Below, piece after piece: positions 1 to 14,700 of a stretch of 64,000 nt of DNA. Each line of letters begins with the position of its first letter. Position 1 is the first letter of the stretch. The translations under genes were made by a program, and so were the position numbers. The DNA lies in the NCBI GenBank assembly GCA_018292915.2, contig JACVVK020000462.1:333501-397500 (forward strand), given 5' to 3'. The stretch comes from Batillaria attramentaria. Taxonomy: Eukaryota > Mollusca > Gastropoda > Batillariidae. Below the pieces are notes generated by a model. The model worked only from the letters and a program-made list of their open reading frames with translations, was not told the DNA's origin and did not search any database.

Positions 1-159
1 TTAGTGTGCGTGCATTGTTATTTTGAAGAGTAACAGGTTGTCTGGCGAGGAAGGACATTAATCTTAAAATGACGATTTGCACAACTGAAGTCAGATTTGG
101 TACTGAGTTTCCGTAGGTTACTTTGGTCGGTTAAACGGCCATTATCTGTTTCTAGAAAA

Positions 160-160
160 G

Positions 161-209
<49 letters not shown>

Positions 210-226
210 GCAACAACAACAACAAC
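160..226. repeat. (AAC)n trinucleotide microsatellite
   Basis: About 22 AAC/CAA units with one interruption, in what is presumably an intron of the tektin gene. Confidence 0.95.
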
Positions 227-409
227 CCCAATTATAATGTACACAAGACAGATTATGTAACACAGCGCTAGCTTGAAGCGGCTTGTCCAAAGCGGTAAAA
301 ATAAGTATCATCAGTAATAAAATATCCCTCGACCACACCATGGTGTACTTCTGTCATTTTGTTCACCTTGAACTGAACAACTCACTGACATGGGGCCTCC
401 GTACGGCAG

Positions 410-3346
<2,937 letters not shown>

Positions 3347-3830
3347 GGTACCAGGCCCCCCCCCTTTTTTTTTTTTTTTTTTCCCAAACGAGATCGTTAG
3401 GCCATCCATTTCCCCCAAGTCCCACCACCTCTCCCACCCTCCTGTTCCCCCCAACCATCTTGTTAATTTTTTTTGCCCCTAGTCCTGTAATGTTTTTCGA
3501 AGCCAGCGTCAAGTTACGACAACCACCTGAGTCCATCCCCGGTGGACGCTCTGTCTCATCAGCTCACGCATTCTTTTCTCAATGAATATGCTTGTAAAAG
3601 AAGATATATACCATGTACGTGTTTGACACTTTGAGAAGTACACGAGTAGTACAAACTGTAGCATCAAGTTGTCAGCCTAGTGCCCTTTGATCCAGAGGAT
3701 GACTAGTGAGACGTCCTGGGTCTCAGTCTGAGCCTGGTCACGGTAGTCCGCAAGAGAGGGTAGAGGCGAGACGCTGAAATCCCTTACTGCACTGAAGATG
3801 TACATCTCACGTTTTGATACCGCAGTTGTA

Positions 3831-3836
3831 AATAAA
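3831..3836 (+). promoter_or_regulatory. Candidate polyadenylation signal of the tektin gene
   Basis: An AATAAA lies about 485 bases after the tektin stop codon, which is a plausible 3' UTR length. Further AATAAA motifs exist (for example 5497-5502, followed by an A-run), so a longer 3' UTR is possible. Confidence 0.45.
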
Positions 3837-5543
3837 AACACTAGAAATCGAAGATTAGAGAGTAATGTAATATATCTACATATTTATATTTAGAAATTTT
3901 GAAATTCTTTTTTTAATTTATAGATCATTTGCACTTGAAACTATGCCATGCGTGTCAGTTTGTGTGTGTGCATTACGCTATGCCTTGCTCGGATCAATTT
4001 TCTCATTAAAAAGGAAAAGAAAAAAAAGAAAAAATATCTCCGGATATTTAATGGAGACACCCCATTGTCTTTCTTCTTGTTTTCAAACGAAGTTGAGTTC
4101 TTTTGTCTCTCTTCACAGCTTCGTTTTAGCTATCGCTTGGCCGTGAGCATCTTAAGATACAATTTTTTTTAAAGGTCGCACCATGCGAGGTTGTCCTCGA
4201 GTCCACAGGGCGTTTTTGAAAACATTTTTGTCTTTCTGTTTTGACAGTATTCTGCGGACTTTTGCATGGCTCTTTTAACCATTGAGAATCGCATGACACG
4301 CGAGTAATGTCTGTGATATAACTGTGTGTGTATTTTTTTTCAGATTTGTTTTTGTTTTTGCTCTCTTTAAAAAGAAAACCTAAACAATGTCCGGAAGCTG
4401 CCGAAACTACTATTAGCAGCAGTGCCGTTCTCACCATTTCAAAAGTGCGCATTTGTTGAAATCTTGAGACCGACGAACGGTAGAAGGACAACTTAAAATG
4501 ACACAAGATGAAATGGGCAGCGCACGGCAAGGAAAATGAACGATACACATTTCAAAGTTCTGTGGCTGCCACAGTTGTGACACGTGAACTATCAGTATTA
4601 CAGCGTTTTTGGTCACACCGTGCCAGGCGCGTTTTTTTTTTTTTTTTTTTGGTACAAATTGATTTTGTTGTGTAGTTTAGTCCTGTGTACACTCACTTCT
4701 GTCTATATAGAAATGCGTAGGTAGGTAGGCCTGATCAGTCGCTGGACTGGACAAACAGCTAGAACCGCTCTTTCGACACCATGAACTAGTCACGGTAATG
4801 TTGCTGACAATATTTCCTACCCAGCTTTGACAAAGGTAAACTGTCCCATATAGCAAGCTTAAAAGCCCTGATGAGAATACTGACATACATCATCTGTCGT
4901 ATGCCGCGTGGAGTGTGCCACGGTCAAACTTCGTGCTGTTTCATTTCTCGCTCGACGATAGAGAAGTCACGGTTTTCTCGAACAAAGAACTGTGGTAGTG
5001 GAACGTGTGTTACAACCGGCAATCTGACTGCTAACTTCTCGTGACTAGTTCTGTGTCTGTAGCTTGCCTGCTTCTGTCGCATTTCAGCAACAACCACCAC
5101 CACCACCACAAACAACAACAACAACAACAACAACAAAACTGTCTCTTGCGTGGCTGTTTTTATTCACACAGCATTAGCCTTATCAGTATTACATTTTGTC
5201 TACGTAAGGTTTTATGACTGAAACTTTGTACAGTATTCATTTGTGCATTTTACAATAATGTGATTCTTTATCCTCTCAAAATATGAATACGTTTCTTACG
5301 GCGTCGCGTCGTGTTGCTTTTTTTTTGTCAGTTGTTGTTTTTGTATCATAAACTTCATGCGTTATCCACCAGTTTATTGTCAAGGAACGTGCTACAGTAT
5401 TTATTTCTCTTTAGACGCGGTCGCCTGTGTGCCTGATCTCCATGTCGTTTGCAAATGTGTCCATATCTGTGGTATGTAGTGCACTCACACGGTTGAAATA
5501 AATTCTACAAAAAAAAAATCTTCTTTCACGTAACCTGTTTTCC

Positions 5544-5565
5544 CCATTGTGTGTGTGCCGTGTGC

Positions 5566-5632
<67 letters not shown>

Positions 5633-5690
5633 CGACGGTGTGTGTGCACGGTGTCAGTGCGGTGTGCGCGGTCACGGTGTGTGTGTGTGC

Positions 5691-5742
<52 letters not shown>

Positions 5743-5776
5743 TATGGGGAGAGAGAGAGAGAGAGAGAGAGAGAGA
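5544..5776. repeat. Compound (TG)n / (GA)n microsatellite
   Basis: Two long TG tracts separated by a degenerate GTG-rich stretch, then a GA tract at 5746-5776. Open frames over it (VCVC or THTH proteins) are artefacts. Confidence 0.97.
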
Positions 5777-7190
5777 CGCTGCAGAAGAATGATAATACTT
5801 TATAACACATAGAAGGTAATCCGGATCCCTGAGCTACCGCGGCTGAAGGACTATACTTACTATCCCCGCCAGAGTGAACCAAGGGAGGCAACAACTTTTA
5901 CATTTTTGATTTGTCAGAAAGAGGTCTAGCCCCTGAGCTCAACTCTAACCCCGTTCATTAGCGTACACTGAAGTTTGTTAGTATACGTCACACGCGTATT
6001 TAACTACACATGGACAGCTAAAACGACGACGGCTAATCAGAAATATTACTTGAATGATTACAACATGACCAACGCATGATATGCCGCTTTATGACGGTCC
6101 GTGGCACTCAAAGTGGTGAAGGCGCTGGAATTACTGTGACTTGGCAACTGACTGTCCAGTCGTTGCTGCCGGGTTGGCTGCCAGACTGGGCGGTCGTCTT
6201 CAAGCAATCAAGACTTAACACTACCAGCTAGATGTATCAGCGTGATTCATTTTTTTTTTAATGACCAAAATACAGAGATAGTCATAACATGTTGCTCAGT
6301 GATGCAGAGCCGGCGGCCGCAGAGACTAACTTTGAGTGGCCTCAGTAAAAGCGGGAGTCAGTAATCCTAAAGGATATTATCATTCTTTCTTTAGTTCTTG
6401 TATGGTCAGTTGTTTTTATTTGTTTTAGTCAGTGATGTACACATGCTCAACTCAGTGTGAGATAAATCAGTATTACTAAGACTGTGGAATTACATGTATA
6501 CTGATGTATATATCGAGATAGCCTGCCTACTAGCGGTTAGGCAGGGCGTCCCTCTAATCAAGATGTGACTTCCCCGATCACTCGTGGGTTACCCGAACTA
6601 GGAGCCAGTATGACCCAAGCTGGTGGAGGGCTGGACCGGCTGTCAATGCCGCTTGGGTGGACCGTGACGGTGAGTTCAGTTCAGTTGCGGAATCCCATAT
6701 GCCCGGGACACGGAGACCCGGCAAAACTATGATCTGTGCTGTTACCGGCCTGTCTTTGGTCATTACTGATCAGATCATGCACGTACCCTTTTATGGTTAT
6801 GAAGTTTTATTGTATTGTCAGTACACTGACTGGAAAAGGATATCATTTTAAACCATGACTCAGTGTGTGGCCGGCAGTGTGGCGGTTACCGGCCACTGCA
6901 CAGTCTGAGCTGCTGTGTGTTGGGAAAACTGACGAAAAAGCACCTTTACTCTCCGGCCTGGCTTATCATGACTAGTACAAATACAATAATCAATTATTAT
7001 TGTGTTGTGATGCTTACCTCTTAATTTGTCTGCCTCTTTATTGCCTCAGTGTTGCTATCAGTTGTGCAGGGCGGCAAGGCCGGGCAATAACTTGAAGGTG
7101 TTTGTATTACTGATATTGCACGGTATTGTATTGTATCAGTTGTATTGTACTGCCGGGTATTGTATTGTAAATACTGACTGACAGCTTTCA

Positions 7191-7222
7191 CACACACTAG
7201 ACACACACACACACACACACAC

Positions 7223-7269
<47 letters not shown>

Positions 7270-7453
7270 ACACTGACACACACACTGACACTGACACACA
7301 CACTGACACACACACACACACACACTGACTGACTGACACTGACCGGCACCGGCACACAACGGCACAGTGACTCAGTGACACACACTGACTCAGTGACACG
7401 CGGCGCGCACACACTGCACACACTGACACTCAGTGACACCGTGGCACAAAATG

Positions 7454-7501
<48 letters not shown>

Positions 7502-7516
7502 ACACACACACACACT
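7191..7516. repeat. (CA)n microsatellite with CACTGA interruptions
   Basis: CA tracts interleaved with CACTGA and CGGCAC variants over about 325 bases, ending in a further pure CA tract. Confidence 0.97.
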
Positions 7517-7579
7517 CAAGTAATAATGACATTTAGTAATATAGTAACTGACTTCACGGTACATGTACGTCAGTAAAAT

Positions 7580-7630
7580 TATCTGCTTTGTGACGGGCCG
7601 ATGGCCTAAACAATAAAGAATTGAAAGTAA
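7580..7630 (+). mobile_element. Possible 3' end of a non-LTR retroposon
   Basis: The stretch GGGCCGATGGCCTAAACAAT followed by AAAGAATTGAAAG resembles the 3' ends of several invertebrate LINE/SINE families. Only the tail is visible, so the call rests on memory of such tails. Confidence 0.3.
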
Positions 7631-8007
7631 AAAAAACACACACACACACACGCGCGTTTAAGTAGAGAGAGATAGCATGACTGACTCAAGACTCGACCGG
7701 ACACTGACTGAGAACTTGAAAGCCGTGACTGAGCCGGCCGGGGTTGCTGCGGCGGCTTCCATCAAAACTAAAGAAGTGTTATAATCGACAAAGCAACAGG
7801 ACATGTTTAAAAGGGACTTTCCTTGAGATGGTACATGTACAACGGTGGACGAGTGATCAGTTGGACGAGTTGGCGCTTCAAGTGGACGGGTTGCAAAACA
7901 CATGCACTTGAGCTACCGCGGCCCATAGTTGCTATGAATGGTCTCCCTTGATGCGCGTCCTTGGATCTTATTACACGAAACATAGAATAGGCAGTTACTG
8001 CACAGTC

Positions 8008-8391
8008 ATGGGCATTGATGAATACTCAACGCTGTTGGGTGGTTCTTCTGGCTATTTTGCCGTTTTTGGAGCAGTATGCTTCATGTACGTGGCGTGGAAA
8101 GTGGTGAAGGCTCTGGTCTCGTGCGTCGTCCTCTTCGTGGGCGGATGGCTTGGTCCGGCTGTTGACTTCAAGAAATCGGGACGATGGGCAGGTAGTCACA
8201 CGAAGTCATAGACGAATGGGGGAGGGGGGGGGGTCTGACAATAGTCCAAAGACGCTAGTGACAGGGAAGGTGACGCGTGTCACTGTCATCCTCGCCGACC
8301 TACAGTAGCCAGATTGTCCTACACTACAGATACCTGACCCCCCCCCCCTCTCAACACACACACACACACACACACTGACACACACACACAC

Positions 8392-8457
<66 letters not shown>

Positions 8458-11378
8458 CCTGCTAAGCTGCTATACCTGCTGTATATTTCTTCTTGTTCAG
8501 TTCCAAACTATTACTACTGTCCCTTAGCGCAGAAACCCTGGCATCAACATCAGAATTTTCAACATATTGATTAAGTGAGTGCCGCACACAGCAGTGTTAC
8601 CTGTGATTCAAAAATACAAGGGTCCGTGGGACCCACTCTCCATCAGTGATATTTTTTAGGGCCCTTTTGTAAATTTTAAGGCGGCCATGGTCTTTTGGTA
8701 TAAAAAGTCTGTAAGTCAATACCATTTGTTGTTTTCCAAAAAGCATTCAAGTGGGAGAGATGTATGTGTCAGCCATAGCGAATTGGCAAAGGGAGGAACC
8801 CGCACGCTTACCAAATAGCCCATTATGAGAGACCAGAAATGTGCGTCCCCTGTGACGTGCTGTTCTCAGATGTGTGCGTCAGTTTAAGAGATTTGTGCGT
8901 ACAAACACGCACACCTGTGTGTAATCAGGGACACTGAGCAAATCCTTTTTTTTTTTCCTTCCCCCTAACTCTGCTCCGGGCCTGTTTTTTCTGGATGCAG
9001 TGAACATGAACTGTTTTCATGGAGTACTTCTGAGCTTTGTTAGTGGACATTTGATTGGACTGGATATTGAAGCTGGTCATTACAATGAAGAAGAGGGAGA
9101 ACCATGTACACCTCAGTTTTAACATGAGCCCTAGGCGCCTTCCTGTCAGAAATACTAACGGATGCACTCAAATTGCCAGAAGTCAGCAGTCCAGTCACTG
9201 CATCTCAGAATTTCTGTAAGACACTGTTTCCTTTACCAGTTACAGTTACTCTTATTTTCAGTGTGCAAAACTGTTATATCCTCACTGTGGAGTGTCACAT
9301 TAGCTTATTTTTGGCCATGTAGTGGTGTTAAATTATGACCTTGGTGATGTGTCTGCATTATATTGTTTCAGTTGTCACAGGATGCACAGATGGCATTGGC
9401 AAGAGCTATGCGAAACTGGTAATTGATACAATGATCAGTGATTCCCTGCCTCTCTTTAGTTAGTTCATGCACTGATGAAGTTTTTATTCATTATTAGTTC
9501 ACTGTGTATGCACAATACACTTCAGCCCCTGCGATTAAAAGAGAGTATTGTGGGATGACAGAAAATCCCCCCACCTGGTTGATTCGTGTCTACAGAAAGA
9601 CAGACAAAAGCATAGACAGTACACCAGTGAAACTTCTGACACTCAGACACCACTGAAAAGAAGAAGGTCCTGTCCGCAGGCTTAGAAACTAACAAAAAAC
9701 TTTTGATTTGAGGAAGTTCCCCCTCACCCCCTCTTCCCCTGTGCCCTCCCCACTCCCACCACCACCACACCCCTGACTGGCAAAAAAAAAAATGGGTGAT
9801 AGTCAACCGCTTCCGCCAGCATCACTAATTACTTTTGTGTACTGTTTCAGCTGGCAGCAAAAGGCATGGATGTTGTGTTGATCAGTAGAAACCCCAGCAA
9901 ACTGGCTGCACAAGCTGCCGAGATCGGTCAGTAACTTACGCCAGTAGTAGTGATAACCTGATTGGCCATCTCCTCTTTTCTAGTGCTGAAAATATTGGTA
10001 CATAATTATATTCTTTGTGCTTGAAATCATGAACATGGGATGATGTACATGTACTGTTGTGAAGGTTTGACTTCAATAGAAAATGTTTTTCGTATCAGAA
10101 AAATGAAATTATATAGTGCTGCATGGGCTCACTGCATGTTGCAGTAAAAACTGCCTACTTCAGTTAAGTTCCAACAACAGGAAAAAAAAAAAAATTCAGA
10201 TGACAGCTAGCAGCCTTCATGCGGGGAATCACAGAATGAGAACAAGGCTTGTGTTCATGTCAGCCCTGGGTAACATCTGAGGGGGTCTGACTGGCTGACC
10301 ACCGCTAGCTGTCGTCTGCTGGGGCTACTATCAGAGCCATTCATTTTGTACAGATTCATAACATATTTTTATGTAGTTATGGTGTATGTCTGTGGTTCTT
10401 AATTATTTATACTTTTTTGTTGATGTTAATCTGTCCGTATGGGATGTAAACAGAGCAGGCGTCGAACGTGAAAACAAAGTACATCGCTGCCGATTTCACC
10501 AGGACTGACATCTATGACAACATTCAGAATCAGCTGTCTGGCCTTGACATTGGTGTGCTCGGTGAGTGGTAGGAAGACGACATTTGAACAAAAGGAGTGA
10601 GGGAGCCTAGAAATATTAAACATCTTCAAAACCACAACAGTAACAGTTGCAGGAACAACACATGTAAAGAAAAGATGGCATGGTCGATTTGCATAATTAT
10701 GTTTACACAGGAGAGGCATATTTGAAGGTGTAGTGAAACACTTGTGTATAAGTAACATCAGTTGGGGCGGTCAGTGGTCTAGTGGTTAAGAGACCTGTCA
10801 CCAATGCGAGAGGTCAGGGGTTCGAGTCCCACTCGGGGCAAAGAATTTTTCTTCTCGTATGTGGCACCGATCATTCGGGCCGATCGTCGGGGGTTCTCTC
10901 CGGGTACTCCAGCTTCCTCCCCCTTTGCTTTGGAAATGTTCAGCCCACAAAATTTGAAAAATAAATCAATTCTAAATTCCGAAATTTAAAATAGCTGAGC
11001 TGACCCTTCGCACCACGTGATTGTAATGTGTTATGTCCAGTGTGTGAGAGAATGTGTGTGATTCACGTGAGCGTGCGTGTTGGGTTCAGTTCGCGGCGCT
11101 TTGAGCCGATTCATGAAATTGGGAAAAGCGCCTATACAATATTCATTATTATTATTATTATCATCTATATGGATAACAAGTGCGTTTCACTTATTTGTAA
11201 AGTTTGTGCACTTTCAACTTACATTCATGTACATGTACGTATTTTTTTTTATCTGTTCATTTATTATTTCTCTTATTATATTATTTGTTTAAACAGTGAA
11301 CAATGTTGGGATGCTGCATGAATATTGTCCAGACTATTTTTGCAGCCTGGACAACTATCAACAGGTGTGGATGTGTGG

Positions 11379-11439
<61 letters not shown>

Positions 11440-11468
11440 GGTGTGCATGCATACATTATACATGTGAC

Positions 11469-11527
<59 letters not shown>

Positions 11528-11703
11528 GGTGTGCATGCATGCATTGTACATGTGTGTGTGTGAAAATCCTCCCCCTCCCCCCACTGCAACCCTCCCCCAC
11601 CGATCTGGTTGTTCGATTTTTGTACAGCTGACGTCGCAATTTCTTTTCAGCACTACATGGATCTGATACACTGCAATGTCATGTCAAACATTATGGTGAG
11701 TTT

Positions 11704-11780
<77 letters not shown>

Positions 11781-14700
11781 GCAATGCACTTGAAGCATCT
11801 TGGTAACTGGGTGTTGGGTGAAAACTGGTCAGGTAATTACTTGAAGAACGAGATGTCAGCTGATAGCTTGGATTGGGATGGGGTGATGGGGAGCTGGTGG
11901 GGTGAATATTGCACGCCTTTTTTTCTGCACAGATGACCAGCATTGTGCTGCCTGGAATGTTAGAGAGGAAGAGAGGCATCATTATCAATGTCAGCTCTAC
12001 GTCTGGGTTACGCCCCCTACCGCTGTTTGCAGCCTATTCAGCTTCCAAGGTACGTTCGTTATTAGATTACTTTGGATTTTTTTGGGCTTTCTGCTGAGAT
12101 TGTTTATACTTACTTAGGCCCTTGGCTCCAAGTGGAGCATAGACCATCGACAACCCTTCGCCATCACATGGGCTATTCTTGCCACTCCAGTCCAGTTGGT
12201 CCCCTGCTTATATAGCTCTGCCTCAGTGTCCCACCTCCAGCTGTTGCGAGGCCGGCCTCTCTTCCTTTTCCCCTGCGGGTTCCATGTCAGGGCTTGGCGT
12301 GTGGTGCTGGATGCTGGCTTCCTGAGGGTGTGTCCAATCCAGCCCCACTTTCTCCGCAGGATCTGCTTGGCCACTGGTTCCTGCCCCGCTCGCTCCCACA
12401 GCTCTTCGTTCCGGATCTTCTCTGGCCATCGGATGTTGAAGATGCGCCTCAGACAGGTGTTGAGAAATGTCTGGATCTTCTGCTGCATCGTCTTTGTTGT
12501 CCTCCATGTTTCACATCCGTAGAGCAGAACTGACGTCACGTTGGAGTTGAAGATGACATTTTCCATAATTGGTGACATTCACGTGTAGTTTATATAGTGT
12601 AAACTGGCTGCATGCTGTAGGTTAATCAACAGACATACTCACTGGTATGTGCACCAAGACCTTTAACAAGCTCTCTGACATCAAGCATGTTGACACGTAC
12701 AAGAAAGTACTGGAAACCCTTCCCATGCCTCTTTGCGGTCGCAAAACCCCAAACACATGAGTTCGTGTTAGCTCGCCTAGCTGGTTGACGTCATTAACTT
12801 TTTGACGTATGCAAGGTTCCACTTGGGTGAATAAATTCTTACAAGGTCGTTCCCCTTAGACTCCAGAGTGCAGTCCCTTTTCGGCGGGGCGTGAAAATGT
12901 GACTGCTTACACCCAGCGCCATTTTCAAAAATGGCGATTTTTTTTTAGAAAAGCAGAGACTTGTGTGTCATATGATTCGATTTGAAACGAAGTCTTGAAT
13001 ATCCGACCACTTTTCGTTTGGGCAAAATCTTTGCCAGCGGACAATTATTGTTGCGCTTTGATGGCACTGTTTACGTGGTACACTGATCCAACAGGATGTG
13101 AGTAAACGGCAAGGGGGTTGCACTCTGACAGGCCAAGGTGCACTCTCTGGGGCACAGAGTCTTTCAGTGGAAAGTACCTCTGTGCACAGTGGGGAAATGG
13201 CGCTCACTGCGCTACCGTGACGGGCCTAAATTGTCTCGGTGCTCTCAAACACAAGGTCGCGCACTATGTCATCCTTGACCAGCTTTGAACCCAGAGGGAT
13301 CCTCAATGGCGCAAGTGACGGTAGGCTGTCTTCAGAGTGAAAGTAGGCGCGTTTCTGAATCAGAGACATACATAACATGTCTCTGTCTGAATGGACAGAT
13401 CTATTATTACATTCAGTCCTAGAGCACGGGTGTGTATGCTTTTGTAATCGTCTCTTATTCCACCACAAAGCAGGTACGTGATCGTCTGCACCGTGCAATA
13501 ATACTTGCCTGCAGAGTGCAACACCTTGGCCTGTCAGAGTGCAACCCCCTTGCCGTTTACTCACATCCTGTTGGATCAGTGTACCACGTAAACAGTGCCA
13601 TCAAAGCGCAACAATAATTGTCCACTGGCAAAGATTTTGCCCAAACGAAAAGTGGCCGGATATTCAAGACTTCGTTTCAAATCGAATCATATGACACACA
13701 AGTCTCTGCTTTTCTAAAAAAAAATCGCCATTTTTGAAAATGGCGCTGGGTGTAAGCAGTCACATTTTCACGCCCCGCCGAAAAGGGACTGCACTCTGGA
13801 GTCTAGCCAAGGTGTTGCACTCTACAGGCAAGTATTATTGCACGGTGCAGGCGATCACGTACCTGCCTTGTGGTGGAATAAGAGACGATTACAAAAGCAT
13901 ACACACCCGTGCTCTAGGACTGAATGTAATAATAGATCTGTCCATTCAGACAGAGACATGTTATGTATGTCTCTGATTCAGAAACACGCCTACTTTCACT
14001 CTGAAGACAGCCTGCCATCACCTGCGCCACTGAGGATCCCTCTGGGTTCAAAGCTGGTCAAGGATGACATAGTGCGCGACCTTGTGTTTGAGAGCACCGA
14101 GACAATTTAGGCCCGTCACGGTAGCGCAGTGAGCGCCATTTCCCCACCGTGCACAGAGGTACTTTCCACTGAAAGACTCTGTGCCCCAGAGAGTGCGTTC
14201 CCCTTTGACAGAGTTACTTCCCGCAGGCCTGATTGACAGGTGACAGACGATTGCTTTCTGGTATCGGAGAAGGAAAACACCCACTCTCTCTCTCTCTCTT
14301 TCTCCCTCTCTCTCTTAGATGCGCGCTTTACTGTGTGTATATGTGCGTGTGCGCGCACAATATTTATGCATGGGGTAAACAGGTTGAATACCATGCTGCA
14401 TATGCCATAGAGGGTCACCCTTATCAGTTATGTGTTCCCTTTTACAGGCATTCATCATATGCCTGTCTAAAGCCCTTCAGTTGGAGTATGCATCTCAAGG
14501 TGTTACTATACAGGTGAGCGGTTTTTTTTTTTTGCTCCCTTGTGTAACATTGGGAGTCTATGTAATAACCCTCTAGCTCTGTCGTGTGTGTGTGTGTGTG
14601 TGTGCGTGCGTGAGACTTCCGTTACCAGTGCAAGTGAATGGGGGTTCGGACCCTTCATGTATTGCCAGATTTTTTTTTTCTTTTGGTACATGGCAGTGTT

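Larger units (their letters stand above)
3850..7950. other. Gene-poor interval between tektin and the SDR gene
   Basis: No exon-like open frame with splice signals or recognisable protein similarity was found on either strand. Open frames here are short or are translations of CA/TG repeats. The interval holds poly-T runs (4631-4651), a CAA/CAC run (5097-5136), two big microsatellite clusters, and a possible retroposon tail at 7580-7630. The promoter of the SDR gene is presumably at its right end, but no TATA box or initiator could be assigned. Confidence 0.6.

Noticed and set aside
6578..6851. Overlapping short frames on both strands near 6600-6850
   Set aside because: No similarity, no splice partners, and no conserved repeat copy elsewhere in the window.
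5829..7923. Shared word GAGCTACCGCGGC at 5829 and 7910
   Set aside because: Only about 13 bases match and the flanks are unrelated. It may be a tiny relic of a tRNA-like head but is too short to call.
5544..11806. Cys/Val-rich and His/Thr-rich frames over CA/TG tracts
   Set aside because: Direct translations of dinucleotide repeats with no coding signal.
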